Source: Pithys albifrons albifrons
Taxonomy: Eukaryota; Chordata; Aves; Passeriformes; Thamnophilidae
Length of the DNA: 64,000 nt
Direction: 5' to 3'
NCBI RefSeq assembly: GCF_047495875.1
Contig: NC_092459.1
Location: 42,086,490-42,150,489, forward strand
Every line of letters starts with the position of its first letter. Position 1 is the first letter of the stretch. The position numbers were made by a program, and so were the translations under genes. Below the pieces are notes generated by a model that worked only from the letters and a program-made list of their open reading frames with translations, was not told the origin of the DNA and ran no database searches. Positions 52,063 to 61,431 of this stretch are shown piece by piece.

Positions 52063-52265
52063 TTGGATTCGTGACAAAAAGATGATTGAAAACAAAACAG
52101 TGTTTTAGTTATGTCTGAACAGTACTTGCACAGAATGAAGGTCTTGCACTGTTTATCCAGTTACACTGCCAGCAGCTAGTCTGGGTTTCATGAGGAGTTG
52201 GAGGCAACACAGCCGAGATAGCTGACCCACACTGACCGAAAGGATATCCCACAATATAACATACA
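52063..52265 (+). mobile_element. LTR middle part, right side of the CR1 insertion
   Basis: It matches the middle of the 2.2-kb LTR family in the sense direction: 'tttggattcgtgac', 'aaaacagtgttttagttatg', 'gctgacccacactgaccgaa', 'aggatatcccacaat'. The 3' half of the LTR is absent. Confidence 0.65.
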
Positions 52266-53821
52266 ATACATGTAAACCAAAACACTAAAAAAAAATTCTA
52301 GGGATTGGATAGCATGATATCAGAATGTTTTTATCAGGAATCTACTAGTCCTCTAATATTTCTCATTCCATTAACAATAGTAAGGCTATTCAGTATACTT
52401 TTCTACATGATGCCAACTTTTTGTACTTTTTACAGCTCAACTGTGGATCAACTCCCTGTAGCTCAAGTGGAAATAGCGACTTATGAACACCAAAAATTCC
52501 CCACTGTAGTGCTGACCACTAATAGTGATCTCTCACTACCGAGGGATAAAAGAAACTTATGTTTATTTCTTGTCATTAAATGTCATTTCTACTGATCATA
52601 GGCGTTTATATTTTTTCATTAGGCTTGCAAAATTCTTTCCTGTGTTTTCTTTCTATAGTGCATGCTAGTGCAAGCCTTGAAGGACATTTCCTGAACAACT
52701 AACGTTATTTTCCCTTTCAAAATGCTCAGCAAATTTGATGTATTAAAGTGGAAACTGCCCTTGAAAAGGAATTATTCTTAAACCATTAATTTCCTGAATT
52801 TTATTTCTCAGAAGCACATCTCTTCCAAGTACTAACTTTCTATACTCTTCTTTATCAGGTATCCAAAATAGACTCAAAATCTTTTCAGTTATGACTTCTT
52901 GGAGGAAAATATATATTATACTTCATTACACTATTGTTTTGCAACAATTTCATAGACAGTAATTTGATCTGCTTTAACCTGTTTGCTGCCTCAGGCTGCA
53001 TGCAAAGAGGAACTAGATACCCAGACCATTTTGATGACACCCTTGAAGGCAGGAAAAGCTTTAAGACAATACTTGGCTTTCACCAAAAAAATTTAATTGA
53101 ACAGGAAAACTTTTCTTAAAATAGACATTCTATCAAATGGCAATTCTTTAAGGATGCATGCCAACACTTAACAACAACTGAGGAATGTCTAAAATTTGGA
53201 TTTATGCAATATACTGAAGACATTTCTAGAATATAGTTGATGACTGAGATCCAAATGTTACCTTGATTCAATGGCATTAAACTTTTAAAGACCAGAAACT
53301 TCTCATCTCAGTGTATAGGCATTTCAACAGAAGACATCTTTCCACCAGTATGTTACTTCAGTGTAATTCCAGTTCCAGTAAAAAATGGGATACCTTCACA
53401 AGATATTTTGAAGTGTGTACCCTACAAACATTTTGCAGAATTTGACTTTTATTTCTCTGATCACAATGTAATTCTACGCATACAACTGATGCCAAGAAAC
53501 TTATATTGGCATGTGTCCTGACAGGCTTCCATAAACTAATAACTGATAATGTTAAAGGAGGTTTACTATGGCAATCTGAGCTGCTTTTTGGAATAATGCA
53601 AGTCATAATATTTCCATGAAATAGATTCCATTAAAAAAAAAAGGAAAACTGAAGGATATTTAGCATTAATAGTGACATTCATTCAGTTTTCATGTAATAT
53701 TGTTAAAAGAGAGGCCTGTGATATAAATTAATAAGCATATAATAGTATTTACTATCCTTGAACATAAATATAAATGATGTAACAAAAACAATACAGAAGA
53801 ATTGTGTAACACTTTCATGTT
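52266..53821. other. AT-rich background, no gene seen
   Basis: No gene or repeat recognised. Confidence 0.45.
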
Positions 53822-53944
53822 ATGGGCAGAGAGACTGTGTTGCATTCCGCCCCACTCAGTACACCAAAGACACTGGGGCACTAGAGTATGTCCAAAGAAG
53901 GACAAAAAAGCTAATGTCTAGAAAGCAAGCCTTATGAGGATTAT
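53822..53944 (+). mobile_element. Older CR1, left part of the outer layer of a nest
   Basis: 'ctgtgttgcattccgcccca', 'cagtacaccaaagacactgg', 'gtatgtccaaagaaggacaa' and 'aagcaagccttatgagga' match distal CR1 ORF2. The copy breaks at 'ttatgagga' and resumes at about 61659 with 'gagggagctggagttattta'. It was interrupted by the younger CR1. Confidence 0.8.
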
Positions 53945-54059
53945 GGAGAAGATCATCCAAGGTGCAATCACACACCACCTTCAGGATGGACAAGGGATTA
54001 GACCCAGCTAGCATGGGTTTAGGAGGGGCAGGTTCTGTCTGACCAACCTGATCTCCTTT

Positions 54060-54926
54060 TACAATCAGGTGACCCACCTGGTGGATGAGGGTAACACTGT
54101 GGATGTGGTCTATCTGGACTTCAGCAGGCCTTTGACACTGTCTCCCATAATATACTCCTGGAAACTGGTAGCCCATGACTTGGACAGGGACACTGTTTGC
54201 TGGCTTAGGAGCTGGCTGGAGGGCCAGGCAGACAGCTGGTGAAGGGAGCTGCATCCAGCTGGCGGCTGGTCACCAGTGATGCTCCCCAGGGGTCAGTGTT
54301 GGGTCCAGTCCTGTTTAACATCTTTACTGATGATTTAGATGAGGGGATTGAGGCCATCATCAGCAAATTTGCTGATGACACCAAGTTGGGAGGGAGGGTC
54401 AACCTGCTGGAAGGCAGGAGGGCTCTGCAGAGAGATCTAGATAGACTTGAGAGATGGGCTGATTCCAATGGGATGAGGTTCAATAAGGCCAAGTGCTGGG
54501 TCCTGCACTTTGGCCACAACAACTCCATGCAGCGCTACAGGCTGGGCACAGAGTGGCTGGAGAGCAGCCAGGCAGAAAGGGACCTGGGGATACTAATTGA
54601 CAGGAACCTCAACATAAGCCAACAGTGTGCCCAGGTGGCCAAGAAGGCCAATGGGATCCTGTGCTGTATCACAAATAGTGTGGCTAGCAGGACCAGGGAA
54701 GTGATCCTTCCCCTGTACTCTGTTGGTGAGGCTACACCTCGACTATTGTGTTCAGTTCTGGGGCCCTCAGTTCAGAAAGGATATTGAGGTGCTGGATTGG
54801 GTCCAGAGAAGAGCAACAAGGCTGGTGAAGGGACTGGAGCATAAGTCCTGTGGGGAGAGGCTGAGGGAGCTGCGGTTGTTCAGTCTGGTGAAGAGGAGGC
54901 TCAGAGGTGACCTCATCACTGTCTAG
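54060..54926 (+). pseudogene. CR1 ORF2 RT fragment, frameshifted
   Basis: Motif A is present (YLDFS) but the frame is lost at the CAG-CCTTTG step near 54126. A second frame (54239-54787) carries motif B as [15 protein letters not shown] and motif C as FADD. A third (54723-54926) carries the end of ORF2 ([22 protein letters not shown]). At least two frameshifts make it a dead copy. Confidence 0.85.
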
Positions 54927-55036
54927 AACTACCTGAAGGGAAGTTCTAGTCAGGTGGGGGTTGGTCTCTTCTCCCAGGCACTCAGCAATAGGACTTGGGG
55001 GCATGGGCTTAAGCTCTGCCAGGGGAAATTTAATTT

Positions 55037-55041
55037 GGATA
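55037..55041. other. Target-site duplication ggata, left
   Basis: The 5 bp are repeated at 61432-61436. The uninterrupted CR1 homologue at 51830 reads ...ttggatatcag..., confirming one ggata in the empty site. Confidence 0.95.
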
Positions 55042-55733
55042 TGTTGTAGTTTGGGATTATTATGTAAATTCTCTCCCCTGCCACTTAACTGCCCAGGCCA
55101 GCGGTTAACAAAAGAAGTAGTTAACTGTGATCGCTGGGGTGGGGGCAGGTTTGTCTCTTTTGGTTTTTTTTTGGATTTTCTCCTCAGTCTTGGCTCGGCG
55201 GAACGGGGGAGTGGGGGCTCCAAGGAGGCAGGCTGCCCTGCTGGTTACTGCTGGGGTTTTCCCTGGCTGTCTTGCCGCTGCCTACTTCGGATTACTTTTT
55301 CCTGCCGTCCTGCTACCTGCCTTGGATTTGCTGCTGGTTGCTCGTACCTGTCTGCTTCTTGGACGGGGAACACAGGGGAAAGAGACTGAGTCCATCTGAA
55401 AGCCCACTGCTCGTCTGTTTCGCTGGAGAGGGACTGAAACTCACTCTGCAGCCAGCGGGCTGTGACAAGGACACTTAAGTATAACCTTTTCTCCCGGAGG
55501 AAAACCTGCTGGGTTTTGTTGTTGTTGTTTTTTTTTTTTTTTCCTCTTATGGTGTTGGGGAAGTGGGTTGCACTAGTCTGTTTACATATATATATATATA
55601 TATATAGCAGTTATCCTTCTTGTATTAAAATTCCTTTTCTTAAATTTGATAAAGAGTGGGGTGATTATTGAGGAGGAGGCCCCTCCCCTGCTTGTGGGTA
55701 AAACATTTTGGTTTTTCCCCTCAAACCGAGACA
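55042..55733 (+). repeat. 5' LTR of the young provirus
   Basis: 692 bp, from TGTTGTAGTTTGGG to CAAACCGAGACA. A poly-A signal variant attaaa lies at 55624-55629, and a TATA-like ttaagtataacc near 55476. It contains a poly-T run (about 55528) and a TA run (about 55586), both length-variable between the LTRs. It is not evidently similar to the 15-kb LTR apart from general layout. Confidence 0.95.
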
Positions 55734-55738
55734 TTTCT

Positions 55739-55758
55739 TGGCGCCCAACGTGTGGGGC
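55739..55758 (+). promoter_or_regulatory. Primer-binding site, tRNA-Lys1,2-like with 2-nt insertion
   Basis: It lies 5 nt after the LTR. It reads TGGCGCCCAACGTGTGGGGC, the tRNA-Lys1,2-complementary sequence with an extra TG after AACG. The first 12-14 nt pair perfectly with the tRNA 3' end and the remainder pairs only with a bulge. Confidence 0.8.
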
Positions 55759-55796
55759 TTGTAAACAAAGAAGGATAACTGCTATTTTGTGGCACC

Positions 55797-57455
55797 ATGT
55801 GGGTCTTGAGCTTAGGGTTCATCAGGACCATCCTGTATAATATATTGGCTTTTTGTTGGTACAAATTCATGCCAAAAGGAGCGGCAGGTTTAAGTCTTAT
55901 CAACAAATCAATGAGCAAAACTCAAATAGCCGCAATTATTATTGAGTTCTTACTCTGGATTTATGGTGCCATGAATTCGATGCCTTTGGATGTCATGTGG
56001 GTGGTGCTCTCCAGGCTGTTTTCCTGCCGCAACCTAAGCTGCTACCTCTGGGGATTCAGTGATAATAGTACGGACCCTTGGGAAGGAACAAAGGGGAATC
56101 TCTTCTCCCAACCCTTTGTCCATTCCCCATTCAAGTCTGCTACAACAGCTTTTGAGATGTTTAAATTCTCCCTGGATGCCAGAGATATCTTGCTCTTTAT
56201 GGTTTTTCTGCAGGGTTGTATCCCTGCAGCTTACAGAATGTTTGAAGGTAGGGCCAGGGTTTTTCCAGAATGCATTCAGAAACCTAGCCCAGTGAAGGGG
56301 GAAAAGCGAGAGAATAAAACCCCTGATGCCACAGTGAAGGGAGAAAAGGATGAGGCTAAACCAGGAGGACAGGCCAAGCCTATGGAAGTTGCCCCTATTC
56401 AGAAAAGGAAATATAAGACCAAATTAGACCATCCAGCAGACGATGAGGGGGCTGCTGCACCTCCACAGCAAGCAGACCCAGAGCCTGAGATCATCACTGA
56501 GTCATTGTCATTTGATAATCTCCGTAGTTTGCGGAAAGACATTGCTCGACACCCGGGTGAGCCCATCCTGACTCGGTTGATCCGAGTTTGGGACCTTATG
56601 GGTGAAACCTTACAACTGGATGGTGCTGAAGCCAGGTTTTTGGGGGCTCTGGCCCAGGACGTGGCTATTGAACAGGTGTTCGTGAGGGAATCAAAGCCCC
56701 TTTCACTCTGGGCACGACTTCTAACGAGTGTAAGAGAGAAGTTTGTTTATAGAGAAATCCTGCAGGAACATCATATTAGGAAGACTTGGAAGACGATGGA
56801 AGAAGGAATTTTACGTCTGAGGGAGATGGCAATGATGGACGTGCTTTTTGGAAGAGGTGGGCAAGCCAATAATGACCCTGACAAGGTCAGATGCACACCA
56901 CATATGTGGTGGGACCTTTCACGCTCGGGGCCAGCTGAATACACCGATTTCCTGGCATCCATGTATAGGGAAGAGAACCATGAAACAGTGGGCGCAGTAG
57001 CAAATAAGCTCCGGATATATGAAAGCATGACCCACAGCCCAATGCAGGCCCGTATTTCTGCTGTAGAGACATTGGTTGAGAGTCTCAAGACGCTGCCTGC
57101 AGAGGTAAAAGCGATCAGAGAGGAAATTAGGGAAAGTCTCCAAGTGGCACCAGTGCGAATGAGAACCTCTGAAGTCAGAGCCAGACGCCCCCCAGCCAGA
57201 GGAAGTGGACAGACCTCACGAACTGAGATGTGGTACTTCCTGGCCAAACATGGAGAAGACATGGGACGGTGGGATGGGAAACCCACCCGTGCCCTTGCAG
57301 CCCGAGTACAAGAACTGAAGGAGAATGGAAGAAGGTCAGTGAGAGTAAGTGCAGTCCCAGTTTCCCACGGGCAAGAATCTGACCCACAGGAGGGCACCTC
57401 CCAGGTGTACTCATCGAGAAAAGGTTCTGACCGCTATGACCAGGATCAGTGTTAG
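55797..57455 (+). CDS. gag: Gag-like polyprotein with N-terminal membrane leader (intact, 552 aa)
   Basis: The ATG lies 63 bp after the LTR in the context caccATGt. Residues 1-150 form an unusual leader with hydrophobic segments at about 4-23 (ILYNILAFCWY), 44-59 (IAAIIIEFLLWIYGAM) and 131-148 (ILLFMVFLQG), and a sequon NST at 90-92. Residues about 165-235 are a charged Lys/Glu/Pro linker. Residues about 240-440 are a helix-rich region with conserved-looking Trp (PLSLWARLL; MWWDLSRSGP) that I read as the capsid. About 457-477 is an Arg-rich patch (RARRPPARGSG). The C-terminal block contains HGEDMGRWDGKPT. There is no CCHC zinc knuckle. The stop is UAG, and pol follows in the same frame. I infer that it encodes virion structural protein; processing sites are unknown. 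Confidence 0.8.
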   Translation: MWVLSLGFIRTILYNILAFCWYKFMPKGAAGLSLINKSMSKTQIAAIIIEFLLWIYGAMNSMPLDVMWVVLSRLFSCRNLSCYLWGFSDNSTDPWEGTKGNLFSQPFVHSPFKSATTAFEMFKFSLDARDILLFMVFLQGCIPAAYRMFEGRARVFPECIQKPSPVKGEKRENKTPDATVKGEKDEAKPGGQAKPMEVAPIQKRKYKTKLDHPADDEGAAAPPQQADPEPEIITESLSFDNLRSLRKDIARHPGEPILTRLIRVWDLMGETLQLDGAEARFLGALAQDVAIEQVFVRESKPLSLWARLLTSVREKFVYREILQEHHIRKTWKTMEEGILRLREMAMMDVLFGRGGQANNDPDKVRCTPHMWWDLSRSGPAEYTDFLASMYREENHETVGAVANKLRIYESMTHSPMQARISAVETLVESLKTLPAEVKAIREEIRESLQVAPVRMRTSEVRARRPPARGSGQTSRTEMWYFLAKHGEDMGRWDGKPTRALAARVQELKENGRRSVRVSAVPVSHGQESDPQEGTSQVYSSRKGSDRYDQDQC

Positions 57456-57485
57456 AGGGGCCCTGCCTCTAGCCAGGTAGAGGCA
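57453..57485 (+). promoter_or_regulatory. Candidate gag-pol UAG readthrough signal
   Basis: UAG at 57453-57455 is followed by an 8-nt spacer (aggggccc). A perfect 7-bp hairpin comes next: tgcctct at 57464-57470 pairs with agaggca at 57479-57485 around an 8-nt loop. Loop bases ccagg (57473-57477) can also pair with cctgg at 57525-57529, which would give a pseudoknot. The frame stays open from 57456, as needed for suppression. The layout parallels the murine leukaemia virus gag-pol signal (UAG, 8-nt spacer, pseudoknot). Confidence 0.5.
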
Positions 57486-60400
57486 CGGGACAACCGTGTC
57501 TATTGGACTGTGTGGATTCGATGGCCTGGTACATCAGACCCACAAAAGTATAAGGCTTTGGTTGATACTGGCGCTCAATGCACATTAATGCCATCAGGAC
57601 ATGTGGGCTCAGAAACTATTTCTATTTCTGGGGTGACAGGGGGATCTCAAGAGTTGACTGTGCTAGAAGCTGAAGTGAGCTTGACAGGGAGAGATTGGCA
57701 GAAACACCCCATTGTGACTGGTCCAGCCGCCCCATGTATCCTGGGCATTGACTACCTCAGGAATGGATATTTCAAGGACCCAAAGGGGCATAGATGGGCT
57801 TTTGGAATAGCCACTGTACAGACAGAAGGGATTGAACAATTGAACTCATTGCCAGGTCTCTCAGAAAGTCCTTCTGCTGTTGGACTGTTGAAAGTTGAGG
57901 AACAGCAAGTGCCAATTGCCACCACGACAGTGCACCGTCGGCAATACCGAACGAACCGTGATGCTGTGATCCCCATCCATAAGATGATCCGTGAACTGGA
58001 GAGCCAAGGGGTGGTCAGCAAAACCCACTCACCCTTCAACAGCCCCATCTGGCCTGTGCATAAGTCTGATGGAGAATGGAGATTGACTGTGGACTATCGT
58101 GGCTTGAATGAAGTTACCCCACCGCTGAGTGCCGCTGTGCCGGACATGCTGGAGCTCCAGTATGAACTGGAGTCCAGGGCAGCAAAGTGGTATGCCACTA
58201 TTGACATTGCTAATGCGTTCTTCTCCATTCCTCTGGCACCAGAGTGCAGGCCACAGTTTGCTTTCACCTGGAGGGGCGTGCAGTACACCTGGAACCGACT
58301 ACCCCAGGGGTGGAAACACAATCCCACCATCTGTCATGGACTGATCCAGACTGCACTGGAGAAGGGTGAGGCTCCAGAACACCTGCAATACATTGATGAC
58401 ATCATTGTGTGGGGGGACACAGCAGAAGAGGTTTTTCAGAAAGGAGAGAAAATCATCCAGATCCTTTTGGGAGCTGGCTTTGCCATCAAACGGAGTAAGG
58501 TTAAGGGACCAGCCCAAGAGATCCAGTTCCTGGGAGTGAAGTGGCAGGATGGACGCCGTCAGATTCCAACAGAAGTCATCAATAAGATCACAGCAATGTC
58601 TCCACCTACCAGCAAAAAGGAAACACAAGCCTTCCTGGGTGCCATAGGGTTCTGGAGGATGCATATCCCAGCATACAGTCAGATCGTAAGCCCTCTCTAC
58701 TTGGTAACCCGTAAGAAGAATGATTTCCACTGGGGCCCTGAGCAGCAACAAGCCTTTGACCAGATCAAGCATGAGATTGCTCAGGCTGTAGCCCTTGGAC
58801 CAGTCAGGACAGGACCAGACATACAGAACATGCTCTACTCCGCCGCCGGGAATAATGGCCTGTCTTGGAGCCTTTGGCAGAAGGTGCCTGGTGAGACTCG
58901 AGGCCGACCACTTGGATTCTGGAGCCGAGGCTACAGAGGATCTGAAGCCAACTATACCCCCACAGAGAAAGAGATCCTAGCCGCCTATGAAGGAGTCCAA
59001 GCCGCCTCAGAGGTGATTGGCACAGAAGCACAGCTGTTTCTGGCACCTCGACTACCAGTGCTGAAGTGGATGTTGTCAGGACAGGCTGCCTCTACACATC
59101 ACGCCACTGATGCTACCTGGAGCAAGTGGATTGCCCTGATTACGCAGCGCGCCCGTATAGGAAAATCAAATCGCCCTGGGATCCTGGAAATCATCACAAA
59201 CTGGCCTGAAGGTGAAAATTTTGGTCTAGCAGATGAAGAGGAAGAGCAGGTGACACGTGCGGAAGAAGCTCCACCATACAATCAATTGCCAAAAGAGGAA
59301 ATACGCTACGCCCTCTTCACCGATGGCTCCTGTCGCATTGTAGGGACTAATCGCAAATGGAAAGCAGCTGTATGGAGTCCCACACGACAAGTTGCAGAAG
59401 CTACTGAAGGAGAAGGTGGGTCGAGTCAGTTTGCAGAGCTTAAAGCCGTGCAGTTGGCCCTGGACATTGCTGAACGAGAGAAATGGCCAAAGCTTTACCT
59501 CTACACCGACTCATGGATGGTGGCCAATGCTCTCTGGGGATGGTTAGACCGATGGAAGAAAACCAATTGGAAACGCAGAGGGAAACCCATCTGGGCTGCC
59601 GATATATGGCAAGATATTGCCACCCGAGTAGAGAAGCTGATTGTGAGAGTCCGCCACGTAGACGCACACGTGCCCAAAAATCGGGCCAATGAGGAACATC
59701 TCAACAACCAACAGGCAGACCGAGCTGCGCAAGTGAAAGTATCACAGACAGATCTGGACTGGCAGCACAAGGGAGAGCTGTTCTTGGCTCGATGGGCCCA
59801 TGATGCCTCGGGCCATCAGGGCAGAGATGCCACTTATAAATGGGCACGAGACCGAGGGGTGGATTTAACCATGGACATTATCTCTCAGGTTATCCACGAC
59901 TGTGAGACATGTGCTGCCATTAAGCAGGCTAAGAGAGTGAAGCCCCTGTGGTATGGTGGACGCTGGGATAAGTATAAGTACGGGGAGGCCTGGCAGGTTG
60001 ACTACATCACACTGCCACAGACCCGCCAAGGCAAGCGCTATGTGCTCACCATGGTGGAAGCAACCACAGGGTGGCTGGAGACACACCCAGTGCCTCACGC
60101 CACTGCTCGGAACACCATCCTAGGCCTGGAAAAACAAGTGCTGTGGCGACATGGCACCCCAGAACGAATTGAGTCAGATAATGGAACTCATTTCAAAAAC
60201 AGCTTAGTTGCTACCTGGGCGAGAGAACATGGCATTGAGTGGGTGTATCATATCCCCTACCATGCACCAGCTGCCGGGAAAGTTGAGCGGTGTAATGGAC
60301 TGTTGAAAACCACTTTGAAGGCATTGGGTTGAGGGACTTTCAAACACTGGGATCAACACTTAGCAAAGGCTACATGGCTAGTCAACACTAGAGGCTCTGT

Positions 60401-60635
60401 CAATCGAGCCGGCCCTGCCCAATCAGAACCCCTTCACACTGTAGATGGAGACAAAGTCCCTGTAATACACCTGAGAGGTATGCTAGGGAAAACAGTCTGG
60501 ATCAACCCTGCCTCAGGCAAAGGCAAACCCATTCGTGGGGTTGTCTTTGCTCAAGGATCTGGTTCCACCTGGTGGGTGATGCAGGAAGATGGAGAGACAC
60601 GATGTGTACCTCAAGGGGAACTTATCTCTGGGTAA
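57456..60635 (+). pseudogene. pol: Pro-Pol polyprotein, interrupted by one in-frame TGA in integrase
   Basis: It is in the same frame as gag with no ATG needed at its start. Positions here count from the GTG at 57510. Aspartic protease: DTGA at 19-22 (LVDTGAQCTLMP). Reverse transcriptase: LPQGWKHNP and the catalytic YIDD at 294-297. RNase H: TDGSC with Asp605, then ELKAVQLAL, YTDSW and a C-terminal DAHVPK block. Integrase: HHCC zinc domain (ARWAHDASGH...CETC), then Asp831, Asp890 and Glu926, a D-35-E triad that is complete. A TGA at 60330-60332 ends the frame 14 residues after Glu926. About 100 codons continue in the same frame to TAA at 60633-60635 (WLVNTRGS, GKTVWINPASG, STWWVMQEDGE). No dUTPase or env follows. 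Confidence 0.9.
60330..60332 (+). other. Premature TGA in integrase
   Basis: The only nonsense codon in pol. It separates the catalytic core from the C-terminal DNA-binding region. I saw no frameshift in the flanks. Confidence 0.9.
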
Positions 60636-60710
60636 ACGACTCATATTACTGTATTTGTAAACACTTAATTATTTGAAAGAAAATTTAAGTTTAATGTAGA
60701 GTATCGGCAT

Positions 60711-60734
60711 GGAAGAGAATTTAGGGGTGGATAA
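60711..60734 (+). promoter_or_regulatory. Polypurine tract before the 3' LTR
   Basis: The purine-rich sequence ggaagagaatttaggggtgg plus ataa immediately precedes TGTTGTAG at 60735. It is the expected place of the plus-strand primer. It is interrupted by ttt, so the functional core is probably aggggtgg. Confidence 0.6.
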
Positions 60735-61272
60735 TGTTGTAGTTTGGGATTATTATGTAAATTCTCTCCCCTGCCACTTAACTGCCCAGGCCAGCGGTTA
60801 ACAAAAGAAGTAGTTAACTGTGATCGCTGGGGTGGGGGCAGGTTTGTCTCTTTTGGTTTTTTTTTGGATTTTCTCCTCAGTCTTGGCTCGGCGGAACGGG
60901 GGAGTGGGGGCTCCAAGGAGGCAGGCTGCCCTGCTGGTTACTGCTGGGGTTTTCCCTGGCTGTCTTGCCGCTGCCTACTTCGGATTACTTTTTCCTGCCG
61001 TCCTGCTACCTGCCTTGGATTTGCTGCTGGTCGCTCGTACCTGTCTGCTTCTTGGACGGGGAACACAGGGGAAAGAGACTGAGTCCATCTGAAAGCCCAC
61101 TGCTCGTCTGTTTCGCTGGAGAGGGACTGAAACTCACTCTGCAGCCAGCGGGCTGTGACAAGGACACTTAAGTATAACCTTTTCTCCCAGAGGAAAACCT
61201 GCTGGGTTTTGTTGTTGTTGTTTTTTTTTTTTTTTTCCTCTTATGGTGTTGGGGAAGTGGGTTGCACTAGTC

Positions 61273-61304
<32 letters not shown>

Positions 61305-61431
61305 GCAGTTATCCTTCTTGTATTAAAATTCCTTTTCTTAAATTTGATAAAGAGTGGTGTGATTATTGAGGAGGAGGCCCCTCCCCTGCTTGTGGGTAAA
61401 ACATTTTGGTTTTTCCCCTCAAACCGAGACA
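60735..61431 (+). repeat. 3' LTR of the young provirus
   Basis: 697 bp. Substitutions from the 5' LTR are in 'ctgg(t/c)(t/c)gctcg', 'ctccc(g/a)gagg' and 'gagtgg(g/t)gtg', three single-base differences in all. The TA and T runs are slightly longer here. A poly-A variant attaaa lies at 61322-61327. Confidence 0.95.

Larger units (their letters stand above)
53945..55041 (+). mobile_element. Younger CR1, left part, interrupted by the provirus
   Basis: It starts upstream of the RT core ('gggcaggttctgtctgacca') and reads through motif A, B and C to the 3' UTR, stopping at 'aatttaatttggata'. It resumes immediately after the provirus at 61432. It closely resembles the CR1 at 50868-52062. Confidence 0.92.
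55042..61431 (+). mobile_element. Young endogenous retrovirus, ERVL-like, gag-pro-pol, no env
   Basis: A 6,390-bp provirus: LTR, PBS, gag, UAG, pro-RT-RNaseH-integrase, polypurine tract, LTR. The two LTRs differ by three substitutions plus length changes in the poly-T and TA runs, about 0.4%, so integration was recent. The element inserted in a CR1 with a 5-bp duplication. There is no env: integrase C-terminal sequence ends about 100 bp before the 3' LTR. There is no dUTPase block. The 5-bp duplication, absence of env and Pol motifs fit class III (ERVL), related to spumaviruses. Pol is broken by one in-frame stop, so this copy should not complete integrase. Confidence 0.93.

Noticed and set aside
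54961..55389. ORFs inside the LTR (also repeated at 60744-61092)
   Set aside because: Present identically in both LTRs because the LTRs are identical. Three overlapping frames are open by chance in GC-rich LTR DNA, with no domain.
56771..57397. 208-residue antisense ORF within gag
   Set aside because: A shadow of the sense Gag frame, with no independent motif or start context.
58299..58772. Antisense ORF within the RT region
   Set aside because: Shadow of the pol coding frame.
60636..60734. Possible short env or accessory ORF after pol
   Set aside because: Only about 100 bp with no ORF; it holds the polypurine tract.
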